From NCBI RefSeq assembly GCF_002775205.1, contig NC_036456.1, positions 21,510,968 to 21,574,967 of the forward strand: a stretch of DNA of 64,000 bases. Reading direction: 5' to 3'. This DNA comes from Xiphophorus maculatus (taxonomy: Eukaryota > Chordata > Actinopteri > Cyprinodontiformes > Poeciliidae). Under the pieces are notes generated by a model. That model was not told the DNA's origin. It saw nothing but the letters and a program-made list of their open reading frames with translations, and ran no database searches. A program made the translations under genes and the position numbers. Of this stretch, positions 1 to 11,071 are shown piece after piece (position 1 is the stretch's first letter; each line of letters opens with the position of its first letter).

Positions 1-476
1 TGGGAGGCGCTACAGAAGCCTACGGACCAGAACCACCAGGCACCGGAACAGCTTCTTTCCCACAGCTGTCACGCTTTTGAACGCCTCCTGACATAAAACA
101 TAAACTATAAGGACTGGACTCCCCTATCCTCTCATACAACAATAACACATGGACTATCCTCACACACACACACATCACGGACTGTTTTCTTCACACACAC
201 ATACAACCTGTAAATTTTATCTGCCATTATTTATCTATAATCCATTCCCTAACATTCTGTATATTCTGTATAATCTGTGCATATAGCTCCCATATTTATA
301 TTTATACACAATATCTATATCTCTTGCTATAACCCCTTATAGTCCATACATACATAGTCTTGTACATCTGTAAATAAATATCTATATCTCGTAGAGCACT
401 TGTGGATAGATGCAAACTACATCTCGTTGCTTGTACTTGTGACAGTGCAATGACAATAAAGTTGAATTCTATTCTA
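1..476 (+). mobile_element. LINE 3' end (CR1/L2/Rex-type), 5'-truncated by the window edge
   Basis: The first ~90 bases encode the C-terminal end of a LINE ORF2 (the '[17 protein letters not shown]'-type motif). A 3' UTR follows, with a CA-rich stretch and a tail of 'gacaataaagttgaattcta' followed by a TTCTA-type microsatellite. The stretch is nearly identical to 48698-49165 in this window, which shows it is a repeat. The assignment to the CR1/L2/Rex superfamily rests on the C-terminal motif and the short-repeat tail instead of poly(A). Confidence 0.8.
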
Positions 477-696
477 TATATTTACTTCTTCACTATTATT
501 CTTCATGTCAGTGTTAATATCACCAGGCTGTTCAGTGACTCCATGACACTTTCAGTCTGACTCATTAGGAATCGATTAAGAACCAGGTTCAGGTTCTGTC
601 CAGAGGAGAGAAGGTGAAGCAACAATGTTCACTTAATTTCTATTCTTTTGGGACATTTCGACTAGATTAAATTGTTTAAGCTTCAGTCTGAGACGC

Positions 697-3600
697 TCAG
701 TAGGAGCAGCAGATGTCAGCCAACAGGAGACCCGCCAGAACCGACACAGTAAAAAGCTCAGCTGGGATCCAAACATCCTCTTAGAACTACAGGAGGTTCA
801 AACTCCACTCTTTCATTTTTAGCTTAGAAAAAGCACCAAGCCACCAAATAAACAAAAGCAAACTGACCAATAAGATTTAAGCTTTGCCATGCCCTTTGAC
901 CCCCACAGACTCACACTGATGTGCGCCAAGTACAAGATGTTTTGACACCAAAGATCGTTTTCTCTCCACAGTTTAATAGTAATAGTTTAATAGTTTAATA
1001 GTAAAGAGGGTTAAATAATAAAAATTCTAGAAATTATTTTTTCTTACTTAAAGGAAAATCTCAAGGTTCTCAGAGTGGGTGGAGCTGCAGGCGCTGCTGC
1101 CCTCCGATAAAATCCTGCAGGCGTCTGCGCAGTTCTGAACTTTAACCGTAGGAAAGAGTTTTATACATAAAGCAATTTAATTTAAATGTTTGTTTATATG
1201 CATATTTTATAGCCTAAAACCTCTGACGAAAGCCGGTTAGCGAGTTGCTAACATGTAAACAAAAGGCGGTTCCAGTTTGCAGTGGAAGTTGCGCCCATAA
1301 ATCACGCAAAGCCTCATGGGGGCTCAGAATAAGGTGAATGGATTTTACGCAAACAGTTCATTGCAGAGGCAAAAGAATCAATAAAAAAATCTTTTCTGAA
1401 AATCATCTTATGAACTAAATGAGTCTCTCTGACTATTACATAAAGAACAGAGAAAACTTAAGAGATGTTGTATTAATCCATTTATAATCTAAACAGAGGA
1501 GCCGGCAGTTTATCTTGAGGAAATAAATAAAGCTGCAGAAGTTAACTAGAGCGTAACATGCGCAGCTGCACAACTAATGCAGACGAGGCTCCGACACTGA
1601 GAAGAATTCAACTGAACTCATCCTGCGGTTTTAACAAATGGAGCTGAAGACGTTTCCCTCCTACACCCAGAAGGAGAGACGCTCAGGAGAGCAGCAGATG
1701 TAACATCTGTCCGTTTTGGAGCAAAACCATGTAAAAAAAATCCTATAAAAACCCCCAAGATTGCGCACAGGGTAAAGAGCTAGCAGGGAGCTAGCAGGGT
1801 TCAACTGATCCGTCTCTCAAGAACGCAGGTGAATGAACAAAAGTTTAAGATAGGAGAAGTTGCTCTGCTTAGTCAAATAGTGGAGTAAAGCTGTAAAATC
1901 ATCATTAATATAATGTTCTTGGTTTAATTCAGCCTCTGGCCTCTAAAGTTAATCGGTTTGGATCAGATCAACAGATTTCTCTGCAGATGCAACCAGGAGG
2001 AATCAGTGAGGCTGAGCGTTCAGACTGCAGCAGGTGAAATGCTGTAATTTAAGTGGAGTCGTTTAATTTGATTTATTATAAGTTATTAAGGCCTCAGTCA
2101 GTGGTTTTTGTTACTATGGAGAAAAAGTTAAGATACGTTTATCTGCTTTATGTTTGATGGGATCTGGATTCACGGTTCAACTTGGTGAATATGAACTAAA
2201 CCGCATAAAAATGAGATTAAATGGCCGATTTTATTAATATGGTTATAATTTGACGGGTAAAAATAGAATAAGACAGAATCTTTTACAGCCCATATGGGTT
2301 TATATGGCACAATAAAAACATTACAAACAAGCAGACAGACATAAATATTCTTTAAACTAAAACCATCCTCTTTCTAAGGTGCCAGGCCTTCAAAATAAAA
2401 TGTGCTAACTGAAACATAAAATACTTAAATAAATATGAATTTTATCGCCATCCGTTAATATCAAGTATTTTAGTAAATAAATTATTTCTCAACGTTTCCC
2501 CCAAATCACACAAAGAACATCGTTGCTCCTCCTCTGGGATGAACCAATGAATCTGGTCTCCAAAGCCAAAGTACCAGATCTGAACTGGACCGTCGTTTTT
2601 TAGACAAGATCCATGATGCATTTGGCCCAAGACCATTCAGGCATCCTTTAGTAAAATAATAGTATGTAATTTTGGTTTATGTAAGATATCTACTGCCCAC
2701 TAAACTTCAAAATAAAAGTTTAAGTTATTCAATATTACAACTTAATTTAATGACTTTATTTTTTATGCTCAGTCAAAATGACAAACAACCAAAGATTTTA
2801 GCACAACCTCTGGTATCACCAGCAGATCTGACCTTTCTGATAACTTATGAACATAGTTTGTATTTAAGGTCAAAAGAATCAATCAAATTCAATTGGCATT
2901 AATTATAAAGGTTAAAGGTCATGATCAATCAAACACAGTCTCTAGTCTGATCTGACTGTAGATCATCATCATCTGATCTCAGACCAGCTGCTTTCTAGAG
3001 TCTCATCATCTGATCTGGATCAGAACCAGGAAGCTGCTGGTTCTGATCCAGAGACAAACACTCACCTGGAGGAGGAGCTACAACCAGGCTGACGGAGCTG
3101 ATCAGTTTCCTCTCAGCTGATTTAACAACGTGACATTCATACGTTCCGCTGTCATCAGTTGTTGTGTTCTGCAGAATCAAAGACGCGTCTCCTTTCTGTA
3201 TCTGACCAACCAGCAGATCAACCCGGTTCCTGTAAGATGGATCCTGGTTTGTTAGATCAAAACGTGAATCTCTGTACAGGAGGACAAATCCTGACTCCAG
3301 GTCAGTTCTGCTCCACTCTACGGCTTTAATCTGCTCCTGGTCAGGATCTTTACATGGCAGAATGCGGTCATCTCCAGGTTCAGCTTTGATTTTCACGTTG
3401 TTCTGATCTGAAGGAGAGAAAACAACACAGAGCAGAGAGGTCAGAGGTCAGAGTGAGATCAGTGTAGGTCTGTGTGATGAAGACTCATCAGTTTCTGCTG
3501 ATGGAACAACGAGATCAGATCCATCAATCTGAAGATTCATCCAACAGCAGAAACATCAGGGTCAAAGGTCATAGTAGGTATAGACATTCAGGAAAGAGAA

Positions 3601-6362
3601 AACAGTTTTCATGAAGATAATTTTAAATAATTTTTAAAAATATGGTTAAAATGAAACAAAATCTCTACAGGATTCATTTTGTAAATTCCTCACAGCATAA
3701 GTTTTAGAAAAAAAACATTTGATCAAAACATAAAAGCTTCATGAAAATCCAGTCACCAGTTATTAATATCTCACCTGTTTATTAAAGGAACTGAATAAAT
3801 AAACAGAAGATCTGAAACCAGCAGAATCTGAGGCTTATTGATGATCTGGTTAATATGACACACATTTAACTTCCCTTTGAAATGAATAAATAATTTAATC
3901 TCCAACATTTTCATTGGCCTTTTCCACTGGTTCTAATGGACCCGGCTCCACTTATCCAGGTACTTACCCTTCAAATGAGATGAGCTACAATTACTGTTTA
4001 TATTATGTTGTTTCTGAATTTATCATTAAAAGATAATTTCTTAACTCACATCACTGAATGACAGATTTATTAGTTTCTCAGGAAGCAAAAATGTCCTGAG
4101 AATAAAAGCTATTTACAGCTGCTTCAAAAAATAAAAACACTTTTTAAGAAAAAGCAGCAGAAATTGAACTTAAATTATATCCATCTTTGTCAGTTGTGTG
4201 AAACAGGCCAACTACCTTCTGCCTGTGCTGTTTGTACAGATCCAGCCTGGAGATGAAACAGTGAATGACGGCTTTGCTCTGGACAGTAACATCATTTCCT
4301 TGGAGCTTTAATGTGACTTTGTTCATTTTTTTAAAGACGTCTGTGAGGTGCATGATGTTGCAGTGACTGGAAGTCACGTTCCCCCAGAGCTTCATCTACC
4401 GACTCCAGAAACTCCACAATGGAGTCAAACAGACGACAAGAAAGAACAAGGCAGTTTCCCCTGGAGAGCAGCGCATGTCTGTGTGGAGAAGAAGACGCTC
4501 AAAAATCTCATCATTCTCCTGGCGTAGCTGTTGGAACAGTCTGTCATTTAGGGTGTGGGCTTTTATTTTGTTAACTCCCAGTGAGATATTGAGGGACTCG
4601 TTGGGAGCTGGACTTTTACATTTGGCTACAAGGTTGTGGCGATGCAGGAAGCAATGGACAGTCAGGACCTTTGGGACCTGTGAAGCTGCAGTACCTGCCA
4701 ACCATCAAGGGGCGCCATCAGTGGCTCATGCCAGGATATTTGTTATTGGGACGGACTTTTCCTGTAAATAACCATGAAGGGCATTGAAAATGGTCTGACC
4801 TTTTGCGTCCATTTTCAGATATTTTGAAAACAAAAACTCTTCAGCCAAGTCCTCACTGCTGGGGGCCTTAATGCGGATGTAAGCCATCAACAGAGCGTTG
4901 TTGTCGGGAATCATCGTCTGAACAGAGAATCCCTTAAGATGGCACACAGCTGCTCCTCTGTATCACCACCATTTCATTAATTCTGCTTGCTACAGTGTCA
5001 TTGCTGAGTGATATGGACTTCAGAACCTGCGTGGGGTCCCGCTCCAGTACAGTAGAGATTTAATGGCAGGGAGCATCAATTTTTCTCCAATTGTATACGG
5101 CTGCCCACATTTGGCTACTAGCAGAGAAATGTTATAGGACGCCACTGGCCCACTATCAGTCTGGCTGCTTTTCCAGACAGAGAGATGGTGATGTTCTCCT
5201 ACCATGCTGCTCTTTAAGAGCCTGAAAGAAGCTTGTTAGCTTTATCTGTGTGGATCTTCATAAGGTGCTCCTGGAGACATGATGGCTTCATTGCCTCTTT
5301 GGAAAAACCTTGTTAACACAGTAAACACTGTGGAAGTTGTGTGTTTGTTGGAGAAGCTATGAACCCATAATCAAGGTATTCAATCAAGTACAGACGGCAT
5401 TTCTTCTTCTGTGCCGTTTTTGAACAAGCTTCTTGCTAGTCTCACAGAAACAACAACTGAAAATGCAGCACAAGAATATGACAAATGTATCACTGTTGCA
5501 TGGACCACATGTAGTTACTAACAATATGGCAGAATTGATAACAGGCTGTTTTGTTCATGGAGTTTGTTTGACATTGGTTGTGCTATTTTAGATTAAATAA
5601 ACCTCTTTTGTGTTCCATGATTTATGCTTTCGCATCGTCTTTTACTCATAGATGTATCAAAGATTGTAGACACAGAGACACATCTGGTTCTGGTACCATC
5701 TGGTTCAGAAAACAACTGGAACCAATGAAATGATGTGACTGACTTAATAAGTCAAAAAATCTGAATAATAACTGGGCTGAAAATTAAAGCAAAGGTCCAT
5801 GAAATCATTTAAATTTCCTCTAAATCTAAATAAATGTTGCAACTAAATCTTTTAGTTGCAACATAGAAACTCAAAACTCCATGTTGTCCACAGGCTGATT
5901 CTACTGGCAACCAGCAGTAGAAACATGGCAAGAGTGTCCACCATATTGGGAGTGGCATGAAGTCCTTAGAAACAGGACTTCATGTTGAAGTCATGTTTCA
6001 ACATGAAGTCCTGAATCAGTCACTCAACTTTCTGTCCAACTAGTGAATAGTTTTCAGTAAACTGTCCTTATTTTAGTTCTAGTAATAAGTGAGATAAAAA
6101 GATCATAATAACATAAAACAATAAAATTAAACTGTGCTGGAAATGCAGAACATCAGAATATAAAGTTATAAAAATACTAAACCAGGATAAAAACTCAACA
6201 GCTTTGAAATATGATGAAAATAATCATAACATGGCGGAGATTAAAGTTAATTCTTCAGTAGTTTGATGAAACTGTGTGTAACTGAATCTGACCTGCAGCA
6301 GAGAGAAACTGGCAGAAAACCACAGACAGCAGGAACAGAGACGCAGGAAGAGAAGAAGCCAT
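697..6362 (-). CDS. Gene A: single V-type Ig domain membrane protein, three coding exons
   Basis: The exons on the minus strand are 6362-6293 (start codon and signal peptide), 3407-3066 (V-type Ig domain) and 779-697 (C-terminal hydrophobic segment and TGA). All junctions are AG/GT and phase 1, giving 164 residues. Residues 1-23 form a hydrophobic signal peptide. The V domain has Cys42, Trp55 and Cys115 with a D-S-G-T-Y-E-C F-strand motif, and a sequon at Asn104. The strand pattern (VLLYRDSRF..., YRNRVDLL) resembles the B7/butyrophilin/MOG-type V sets of fish. The last exon ends in about 19 mostly hydrophobic residues and then stops, so there is essentially no cytoplasmic tail: either a short anchor or a GPI-anchor signal. 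Intron 1 holds a dead hAT. The B7/BTN-like assignment is inferred; the ligand is unknown. The weakest part is the last exon, whose acceptor is 'ttctaag'. Confidence 0.7.
780..3065. other. Intron 2 of gene A, AT-rich, no further gene seen
   Basis: This is the intron between the V exon and the terminal exon of gene A. I see no conserved coding signal in it. Around 1675-1715 there is a short stretch on the minus strand resembling part of the terminal exon (acatctgctgct...ctgagcgtct), perhaps a decayed exon copy. An open frame at 2442-2636 on the minus strand matches nothing I recognise. Confidence 0.4.
4140..5470 (-). pseudogene. Decayed hAT transposase (ZBED5/SCAND3-like) in intron 1 of gene A
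   Basis: Consecutive minus-strand frames give segments of a hAT-family transposase in the right order: a 'YTIGEKLMLPAIK' segment (around 5050-5110), an 'NNALLMAYIRIKA' segment (around 4870), 'VHCFLHRHNLVAK' (around 4640), 'LNDRLFQQL...LLLHTDMRCSPG' (around 4500) and 'LTDVFKKMNKVTLKLQGND' (around 4330). These resemble vertebrate ZBED5/SCAND3-type hAT derivatives. Frameshifts and stops separate the pieces, and no terminal inverted repeats were found, so this is an old inactive copy. Confidence 0.75.
5974..6012. repeat. Perfect 16-bp hairpin
   Basis: The arms 'aggacttcatgttgaa' (5974-5989) and its exact reverse complement (5997-6012) are separated by a 7-base loop. It lies in intron 1 of gene A. 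It may be a fragment of a mobile element. Confidence 0.7.
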
Positions 6363-6480
6363 TTCCTGGTTGAGTCGATCTCTCCGTCCGAAATATAGAT
6401 TCATGCGACGTTTCTGAGTGGAAAATATTGTAACGAAACACCAAAAACATTAAAGTTTAACTTATAATACAGCAGTCTGT
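6363..6480 (-). promoter_or_regulatory. 5' UTR of gene A, conserved with gene B
   Basis: On the minus strand, the bases just before the gene A start codon (tttttggtgtttc..., ttttccactcagaaacgtcg, ...ttcggacggagagatcgac) match the bases before the gene B start codon at 47860-47953. The similarity runs for over 100 bases outside coding sequence, which supports recent duplication including the 5' UTR. The transcription start was not identified. Confidence 0.6.
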
Positions 6481-6604
6481 TAGGAGAGCGATGAAACTAG
6501 AATAAATTAAAGTCTGGGAAGAGAAACTCACAGCGCTGCGACAGAGATCTGCAGAGGCGGAAAAGGGTGGGGCTGTAACGGTCTGCGCCAGAGGAGGGAG
6601 CCCT

Positions 6605-7145
6605 CTTCTTCTTCTTCTTCTTCTTTTCTATTATGGCGGATCACAAGCAACTTTAAGGTGCATACCGCCACCTACTGTACATGAGTGTGTAGAAGCATTA
6701 CTTCACATCTATTAAATTCTATTTTTTAATTTTGTATTCTTAAGATAAATAAACAATGCTTTCCTTAATTTGTGAATATCTGTTATGTTTCCTTCATTTC
6801 CTAATATACCTTTAAGATTCCATTCATGCCCCATATTTCTAACTATTCTCTTTAATTCTTCCCTTTCGAGTTCATATGACTTACAGTTCATCAATATGTG
6901 TTCTACATTTTCTTTCTCTCCACATCTCTCACATTTATCATTATTTTCCCTCCCTATTGTATAAAGCATGTCATTTAAGTAGGTATGACCAACTATTAAT
7001 CTACTAATTATTATTTCTTTTCTTCTGTTTCTTTCATTAATGCTTTGAATTCGAACTGACTTTTGTACTTCATATAATCTTCTTCCTTTCTTATCTTCAT
7101 TCCACATTTTTTGCCATTTCTCCATTTCTTTACTTTTAATAAGTG
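6605..7145 (-). mobile_element. I/R1-type LINE ORF2 C-terminal fragment and 3' tail
   Basis: The minus-strand frame 7125-6712 encodes a C-terminal fragment with the Cys/His knuckle 'CERCGEKENVEHILMNC' typical of non-LTR retrotransposon ORF2 ends in the I/Nimb-like group. Downstream on the same strand is the stretch 'aggtggcggtatgcacc' and a tail of about seven GAA repeats (6605-6625 on plus). A related 3' tail occurs on the plus strand at 61597-61680. The copy is 5'-truncated. Confidence 0.7.
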
Positions 7146-7206
7146 ATTTCCCTTCCCCTTTCCCAAAAGGAATTGAAATTTAAAAGAAATACTTCCGGGG
7201 TTTTGC

Positions 7207-7240
7207 TTTTTTTTTTTTTATCATTATCAACAACTTACAT
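7207..7240 (-). mobile_element. 3' poly(A) end of an L1/Tx1-type fragment, split by the hAT at 7241
   Basis: A run of T at 7207-7219, read on the minus strand, is a poly(A) tail. The sequence resumes at 12510 after the 5.26-kb hAT insertion (target duplication acttacat), where L1/Tx1-type coding remnants continue on the minus strand. Joining the two pieces across the target duplication is inference. Confidence 0.5.
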
Positions 7241-8230
7241 CAGGGGTCTCAAACTCGCGGCCCTCGGGCCAAATGCGGCCCTCGGGACGATAGTTTGTGG
7301 CCCCCGCCTTAATATGAAAGTTTAATGTTAGTGCGGCCCGCAAGTTTGATATAATTGGCACTTTTCAGTGTTGTGTGCGGAGCTGAACGAACTTACCAAT
7401 CACGGTGGAGTATATTGCTCTCGGGGGCGGGACATCGGCCGGGCCTATTTGCATTTTCTAGTTGTCATTATTTGCATGCGGTACATGCGCAATTTCCGCG
7501 GCCGCTCCCGCTTCACGTGCTTCAGCATCCAGTCTGGACCCGGAAGTTGCTGATCAGTGTAACGTAATTAAGGTGAGGCGCTGTAACGCTTGGGTTGTGT
7601 TTAAGGGAGGAGAGGAGGCGGCAGATTCGTCAGGACGGTCAAAAACTCACAACCACTCTGGTACTGGGAATTCCCCAGTGTTGTCCTTTAATAAATACGC
7701 TCTTCACCAACCTTACAAAGCCGGTTGAACGGCTGCTATAATATCAGACATGAAAATTGAGCAGCGTCCAAACAACCCGTAACATTACTGAAAAGTTAGG
7801 GAGCTAACATGTCCGTCTAGCACGTTTCTCCCACGCTCTCTACAGAGAAGCTGTGGTGCATACAGTGGGGAGAACAAGTATTTGATACACTGTTGATTTT
7901 TCAGGTTTTCCCACTTGCAAAGCATGTAGAAGACTGTAATTTTTATCATAGGTACTCTTCAACTGTGAGTGATGGAATCTAAAACAAAAATCCAGAAAAA
8001 TACAATGTATGATTTTTAAATAATTCATTTCCATTTTATTGTGTGAAATAAGTATTTGATCATCTATCAACCAGTAAGAATGTTGGCTCTCACAGACATG
8101 TTAGTTCTTCTTTAAGAAGCCCTCCTGTTCTCCACTCATTACCTGTATTAATTGCACCTGTTTGAACCCGTTACCTGTATAAAAGACACCTGTCCACACA
8201 CTCAATCAATCAGACTCCAGCATCTCCACA

Positions 8231-8547
8231 ATGCCCAAGACCAGAGAGCTGTGTAAGGACATCAGGGATAAAATTGTAGACCTGCACAAGGCTGGGATGG
8301 GCTACAGGACAATAGGCAAGCAGCTTGGTGAGAAGGCAACAACAGTTGGTGCAATTATTAGAAAATGGAAGAAATACAAAATAACGGAAAATCTCCCTCG
8401 GTCTGGGGCGCCATGCAAGATCTCACCTCGTGGAGCATCATTGATCTTGAGGAAGGTGAGGAATGAGCCCAGAACTACACGGCAGGACCTGGTCAATGAC
8501 CTGAATAGAGCTGGGACCACAGTCTCAAAGAAAACAATCAGTAACAC
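8231..8547 (+). CDS. Tc1 transposase, N-terminal part (DNA-binding domain)
   Basis: The frame opens with [13 protein letters not shown] and encodes the paired-like helix-turn-helix region of a Tc1-type transposase ([12 protein letters not shown]..., then [12 protein letters not shown]-like second HTH). It ends at '...KKTISNT', where foreign DNA enters. In intact relatives the next residues are the [12 protein letters not shown] linker, and this is found at 9370. The frame has no other defect, so the gene was disabled by the insertion. Confidence 0.88.
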
Positions 8548-9368
8548 TTATTAAAAAAGAGAGGTAAATTAATGCTAGCTTTGGACAAAACGTTTGGCTC
8601 CTTTTTTTCCTCTTTTAATCTTCCGAGTCCTTGGCGAGCGACGGCGTTCTCCGTGGGCAACGTGCAGCGACCGCGTGCTGCTAAAACGAAACAACAACAA
8701 AGCGTGTTGACGTCATAGATCACAGAGTTTAATCTCATACAAAGCAAATGAACAACAAAGCTGCAGAGGAACAGAGATATGCATTTTTCTCATAAAAATA
8801 AAGACACACAAGGGGAAGACAAACAGACACAAAGACAAACAGCAAAGACGTCTTTGGAGAGAGAGCCAATGCAAAAAAGCAAAAAAGTGGCAACTTTCTG
8901 ACAATTTAGTGGTGACACTAAATTTTATACTGAGTGGGTGTTTTCCTATTTAATTTATGCATTCTAGGCGTTCCTCTTGTTGACCAACTGGAAGCTCCCA
9001 GAGAAACTTGGAACTCCCCTCAATCTACGGCAAAGATCAAAGGACCATCTGCCTTCTACCGAAACAAAAGAGCAGATAGCTGGCCCCGACCCCCCGTGGC
9101 TCCCACGGTCATTCTGAGTACAGAACGACCTGAGATAAGATCTCACAGATACCTGAGAAATCTAAAGTCTCTGTCTCCCAAGGAAAATGCTAATTTTATG
9201 GCTTCGCCTGTGTCCTGGCCGCACAGTGGGGGTCCCATTGAGTGATCTCCCTTAATCTGCATTTGGTTCCTGTGTCTCTGAATGCTTAACAGAAAACTGT
9301 TCCAAATAAGAGTGCTGAATGTAACTTTTAAGATTAACTGTATCAAGCATTAAAAATAATCATTTTTC
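8548..9368. mobile_element. Unclassified ~0.8-kb insertion inside the Tc1 transposase
   Basis: The Tc1 coding sequence is interrupted here and resumes in frame at about 9370. The left edge reads 'ttattaaaaaagagagg' and the right edge, reverse-complemented, reads 'tgttaaagaaaaatga', a weak inverted similarity. The bases around the breakpoints (aacac/cacact) may be a short target duplication. The insert has an AATAAA at about 8793 and no recognisable coding sequence. It could be a hAT-like MITE or a solo LTR; I cannot decide. Confidence 0.6.
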
Positions 9369-9369
9369 T

Positions 9370-10084
9370 TTAACACACTCTACGCCGTCAAGGATTAAAA
9401 TCCTGCAGTGCACGCAAGGTGCCCTTCCTCAAGCCAACGCATGTCAAAGCCCGTCTGATGTTTGCAAATGACCATCTGAATGATCCAGAGGAGGAATGGG
9501 AGAAGGTCATGTGGTCTGATGAGACAAAAATAGAACTTTTTGGTTTAAACTCCACTCGTCATGTTTGGAGGAAGAAGAATGATGAGTACAACCCCAAGAA
9601 CACCATCCCAACCGTGAAGCATGGCGGTGGAAACATCATTCTTTGGGGATGCTTTTCTGCAAAGGGGACAGGACGACGGCACCATATTGTGGGAAGGATG
9701 GATGGGGCCATGTATCGTGAGATTTTGGCCAACAACCTCCTTCCCTCAGTAAGAGCACTGAAGATGGGTCGTGGCTGGGTCTTCCAGCATGATAACGACC
9801 CAAAACACACAGCCAGGGCAACTAAAGAGTGGCTCCGTAGGAAACATCTTAAGGTCCTGGAGTGGCCTAGCCAGTCTCCAGACCTGAATCCAATAGAAAA
9901 TCTTTGGAGGGAGCTTAAAGTCCGTGTGGCCCAGCGACAGCCCCGAAACCTGAAGGCTCTGGAGGAGATCTGTATGGAGGAGTGGGCCAAAATCCCTGCT
10001 GCAGTGTGTGCAACCCTGGTCAAGAACTACAGGAAACGTCTGATCTCTGTAATTGCAAACAAAGGTTTCTGTACCAAATATTAA
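9370..10084 (+). CDS. Tc1 transposase, C-terminal catalytic part
   Basis: This frame continues the gene begun at 8231. It holds the DDE catalytic core: Asp in '[11 protein letters not shown]' (around 9515), Asp in '[10 protein letters not shown]' (around 9790) and Glu in '[11 protein letters not shown]' (around 9895). It ends '...KGFCTKY' with a stop at 10082-10084, as usual for the family. The frame is open throughout, with no stop or frameshift after the insertion point. Confidence 0.9.
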
Positions 10085-10328
10085 GTTTCGTTTTTCTGGT
10101 GTATCAAATACTTATTTCACACAATAAAATGGAAATGAATTATTTAAAAATCATACATTGTATTTTTCTGGATTTTTGTTTTAGATTCCATCACTCACAG
10201 TTGCAGAGTACCTATGATAAAAATTACAGTCTTCTACATGCTTTGCAAGTGGGAAAACCTGAAAAATCAACAGTGTATCAAATACTTGTTCTCCCCACTG
10301 TACTTCTGACATCATTAGCAATACTAGA

Positions 10329-11062
10329 TAGATAGACAGATAGCATTTATTGTCATTGAACAGGATTCAACGAAATTTCTATTGCAGCTCCAGTGCAAAA
10401 CGTCACATATATACAATAAATAAAATAAACAAACACATAATAATAATAATAACAATATATACAACTAAAATTAACTAAAGGCACTCAACCACACCAAAGA
10501 AGTAGCAGCAGGTCCAATTATAGCAAAGTACAGATAATGTGACAGTGCAAAGTGCAGAACAATATGGCTGTGTGGGGGTGGGGGATATGTATGTGTGACT
10601 GCGAGGTTATAATATGTGTGGGAGGGGGGGGGCGGCAGGGAGTAATGGCTCTGACTGCTGTGGGGAAGAAACTGTTTCTCAGTCTATTTGTTGTAGTCCG
10701 TATATTCCTGTACCGCTTGCCTGATGGCAGCGGCACAAACAGTCTGTGGCCCGGGTGGCTGGAATCCATGGCTATGGATCCAGCTCTCTTCTTGACCCGG
10801 TCTGTGTAGATGGAGTCCAGGTCTTGGAGGGGCCATCCCACAATGCCTTGTGCTGTTCTCACCACCCGTGTCAGTTGTTTCCTCTCCAGTGCTGTGCAGC
10901 TGCCATACCACACAGTCATGTTGAGGCAGAGGATGCTCTCGATCGTCGCCCTGTAAAAGTTCACGAGCAGCCGTGAGGAAAGTCCAGCCCGTCTCAGTTT
11001 CCTGAGGAAGAAGAGCCTTTGTTGTGCTTTCTTCACCAGGTGGGAGGTGTTTGTGTTCCAAG
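10329..11062 (-). mobile_element. 5'-truncated LINE (L2/Rex-type) with target duplication atactaga
   Basis: On the minus strand the frame from about 11060 to 10600 encodes the LINE ORF2 C-terminus ('VKKAQQRLFFLRKLRRA', 'FYRATIESIL', 'LPSGKRYRNIRTTTNRLRNS'). The 3' end is the microsatellite TAGA/CAGA at 10329-10343. Direct repeats 'atactaga' at 10321-10328 and 11063-11070 flank it. The uninterrupted target sequence is visible in the related LTR at about 43462, which confirms the insertion. Confidence 0.85.
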
Positions 11063-11071
11063 ATACTAGAG

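Larger units (their letters stand above)
7863..10300 (+). mobile_element. Tc1/mariner element with ~210-bp inverted repeats, broken by an insertion
   Basis: The ends 'cagtggggagaacaagtatt' and its complement lie next to TA dinucleotides (7861-7862 and 10301-10302), the Tc1 target duplication. The inverted repeats run about 210 bases (to ~8065 and from ~10090). The transposase gene lies between them, interrupted by about 0.8 kb at 8548-9368. The element sits inside the solo LTR starting at 7582. Confidence 0.93.

Noticed and set aside
2442-2636. 64-codon minus-strand frame as an extra exon of gene A
   Set aside because: No matching splice sites in phase and no recognisable domain.
9559-10023. 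Minus-strand 154-codon frame inside Tc1
   Set aside because: It is a shadow of the transposase frame.
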